This document shows, piece by piece, positions 6,308 through 7,483 of a stretch of 7,483 bases of DNA (the first letter of the stretch is position 1; the number at the start of each line of letters is the position of its first letter). A program made the position numbers and the translations under genes. The stretch is from Desulfobacterales bacterium. Its GTDB lineage: Bacteria > Desulfobacterota > Desulfobacteria > Desulfobacterales > JAFDCJ01. The stretch covers positions 7,121,198 through 7,128,680 of the forward strand of contig CP070771.1 in assembly GCA_020345785.1 (NCBI GenBank), written 5' to 3'. A model generated the notes under the pieces. The model was given only the letters and a program-made list of their open reading frames with translations, had not been told where the DNA came from and did no database searches.

Positions 6308-6545
6308 AGGTTGAAAGCTTCAGGGTTCTGGGTTCAGGGGTCGGAAGTTCTTTTTTCAAGGTTCAGACTTCAGTAATCAGAGCTCATCAATGCACAATAT
6401 GTTCAATCATTCATCCTAATATTTCAAAAACATTATATGAGACATCGCCAGACGATAGAGGATTCAGGAGTCACCCTATCCGCTGAACCGTGAACCTTTC
6501 AACCCTTTAACTATATACCCTGAACGGTGAACCCTGAACCCGCAA
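6308..6545. repeat. Heptad-built inverted-repeat element (GTTCAGG/CCTGAAC family)
   Basis: This fills most of the 334-base gap after the oxidoreductase. Left heptads 6308-6342 are aggttga, aagcttc, agggttc, tgggttc, aggggtc; more lie at 6361-6381 (gttcaga, cttcagt, aatcaga). Right heptads are 6481-6501 (cgctgaa, ccgtgaa, cctttca) and 6518-6545 (ccctgaa, cggtgaa, ccctgaa, cccgcaa). 6309-6328 and 6485-6504 are reverse complements at 18 of 20 positions. The AT-rich centre (about 6382-6480) has no recognisable gene. The element begins four bases after the stop codon. Confidence 0.75.
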
Positions 6546-6570
6546 CCGATCCACTTTTGTTCTGAGCTGA

Positions 6571-6599
6571 TTGACAGTGCGGCACAAAGATCTTATCGT
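6571..6599 (+). promoter_or_regulatory. Sigma-70-like promoter for the dehydrogenase-like gene
   Basis: A perfect TTGACA (6571-6576), a 17-base spacer and TATCGT (6594-6599, four of six matches) would start transcription about 30 bases before the ATG at 6639. Together with the preceding repeat gap, this suggests separate transcription from the oxidoreductase. Confidence 0.45.
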
Positions 6600-6630
6600 T
6601 GCGGGGTAAAAACGCCAACGTTGAAAGGAG
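6597..6630 (+). promoter_or_regulatory. Leader hairpin and strong ribosome binding site
   Basis: CGTTG 6597-6601 pairs with CAACG 6616-6620, optionally extended by CG/CG with one bulge. It lies just before AAAGGAG at 6624-6630, eight bases from the ATG. The ribosome site is by far the strongest in the window. The inverted repeat could be an operator or a leader stem. Confidence 0.4.
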
Positions 6631-6638
6631 AAAAGAAA

Positions 6639-7483
6639 ATGGTGGATCTGTCAACGCAATATCTTGGAATGACGTTGAAAAATCCTGTAATCGCGGGCAG
6701 CTCGGGGTTAACCAATTCGGTCAAGAGCATTCAGGATCTTGAAAAAAATGGTGCCGCTGCCGTTGTGTTAAAGTCTATTTTCGAAGAGGAGATCGCCTTT
6801 GAATATGATGATATTCTGAAAGAAGCTTCCGAGGAAGGCATCAACTTGGACCAGTTCGATTATTATGATTTTCACATCAAGGGTGAAAAACTGGATAAAT
6901 ACACCAACCTGATCGCGGCGAGTAAGAAAGCCGTCTCCATTCCTGTTATTGCCAGCATAAACTGCGTTTATTCCCACGAATGGACTTCCTTTGCGAAGCA
7001 GCTTCAAAGTGCCGGTGCGGATGCACTGGAACTGAATATGTTTTTTCTACCCACCGAGTTTGGACGCACCAGTGAAGAAAAAGAGAAAGCCTATTTCCAA
7101 ATCATCGAAAAAATTCAAAAAGAGGTCACCATCCCCATTGCGTTGAAAATTAGCTATTATTTCTCCAATCTGGGACCCATGATCCAGAAGTTGTCGGAGA
7201 CCGGCATTGCCGGACTCGTGCTTTTTAACCGGTTTTACAGCCCCGACTTTGATATCGATAAAATGGAGGTTGTATCCTCCAATGTTTTCAGCTCTCCCTC
7301 GGACCTATCGATCTCTCTGCGCTGGATCGCTATCATGGCGGAAAGGGTCAGCTGCGATCTGGCTGCTTCAACCGGTGTCCACGATGGTGTGGCGCTCATC
7401 AAACAGATCCTGGCCGGTGCCGATGCCGTGCAAATAGCCTCGACCCTCTATAAAAACGGTAAAGAACAAATCGGCGCAATGCT
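6639..7483 (+). CDS. Dihydroorotate dehydrogenase-like flavoprotein, 3' end missing
   Basis: The frame is open to the window end: 281 codons of a family usually about 325-335 residues, so roughly 45-50 residues are missing. The start has AAAGGAG eight bases upstream. It is an FMN-binding TIM-barrel protein of the PyrD-like group usually named dihydroorotate dehydrogenase-like protein, visible from MVDLSTQYLGMTLKNPVIAG, AVVLKSIFEEEI (K45), IASINCVY, ALELNMFFLP (N133), IALKIS (K170), LVLFNRFYSPD (N197) and AASTGVH (242-248). The catalytic cysteine segment of true class 1 enzymes (CPN) is replaced by NMFFLP, so dihydroorotate oxidation is doubtful. In anaerobes these proteins often accompany GltD-like or 2-oxoacid:ferredoxin oxidoreductases, which fits its neighbour; its substrate is unknown. 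No NAD(P)-binding or Fe-S motif appears in the visible part. Confidence 0.88.
   Translation, partial: MVDLSTQYLGMTLKNPVIAGSSGLTNSVKSIQDLEKNGAAAVVLKSIFEEEIAFEYDDILKEASEEGINLDQFDYYDFHIKGEKLDKYTNLIAASKKAVSIPVIASINCVYSHEWTSFAKQLQSAGADALELNMFFLPTEFGRTSEEKEKAYFQIIEKIQKEVTIPIALKISYYFSNLGPMIQKLSETGIAGLVLFNRFYSPDFDIDKMEVVSSNVFSSPSDLSISLRWIAIMAERVSCDLAASTGVHDGVALIKQILAGADAVQIASTLYKNGKEQIGAM

Overview
The window looks like part of an anaerobic aromatic-degradation locus from a strict anaerobe, most likely a sulfate-reducing or syntrophic Desulfobacterota (Desulfobacterales / Desulfatiglandales type). The reasons are two adjacent acyl-CoA dehydratase/benzoyl-CoA reductase activase genes, one of them clearly BzdQ-like; a large iron-sulfur flavoprotein that joins a NuoG-like front end to a GltD-like back end; a DUF6125-type protein; and repeat-loaded intergenic gaps. 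No catalytic reductase subunits (BzdN/BzdO or BcrB/BcrC type) lie inside the window. I infer that they lie outside it, probably upstream.

Layout: six genes, all on the + strand. 118-666 is a DUF6125-like protein. 946-1533 is a protein I cannot assign. 1659-2432 is activase 1, BzdP/BcrD-like. 2596-3486 is activase 2, BzdQ-like. 3782-6304 is an 840-residue FAD/NAD(P)H/Fe-S oxidoreductase. 6639-7483 is a dihydroorotate dehydrogenase-like flavoprotein that is cut by the window end. No tRNA, rRNA, CRISPR array or transposase gene was seen.

How the genes may work together (inference): the oxidoreductase would take electrons from NAD(P)H through FAD and several Fe-S clusters to a low-potential carrier. 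The two activases would use ATP hydrolysis to push single electrons into a benzoyl-CoA reductase or 2-hydroxyacyl-CoA dehydratase partner. The DUF6125-like and unassigned proteins are probably accessory. The dehydrogenase-like gene has its own promoter candidate and may be a separate unit.

The least expected signal is between the genes. The gaps at 667-945, 2433-2595, 3487-3781 and 6305-6638 contain degenerate tandem repeats with the same 7-base period but different sequences (GACAGAN, CTTCGNN, AACCAAT, CGAAATY, GTTCAGG). In two gaps the heptads form inverted repeats around a non-repetitive centre. In one place the array supplies the last 14 codons of a gene, and in two places it sits just ahead of a start codon with a poor or absent Shine-Dalgarno sequence. 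This resembles the heptanucleotide tandem repeats known from filamentous cyanobacteria, but with several sequence families in one locus.
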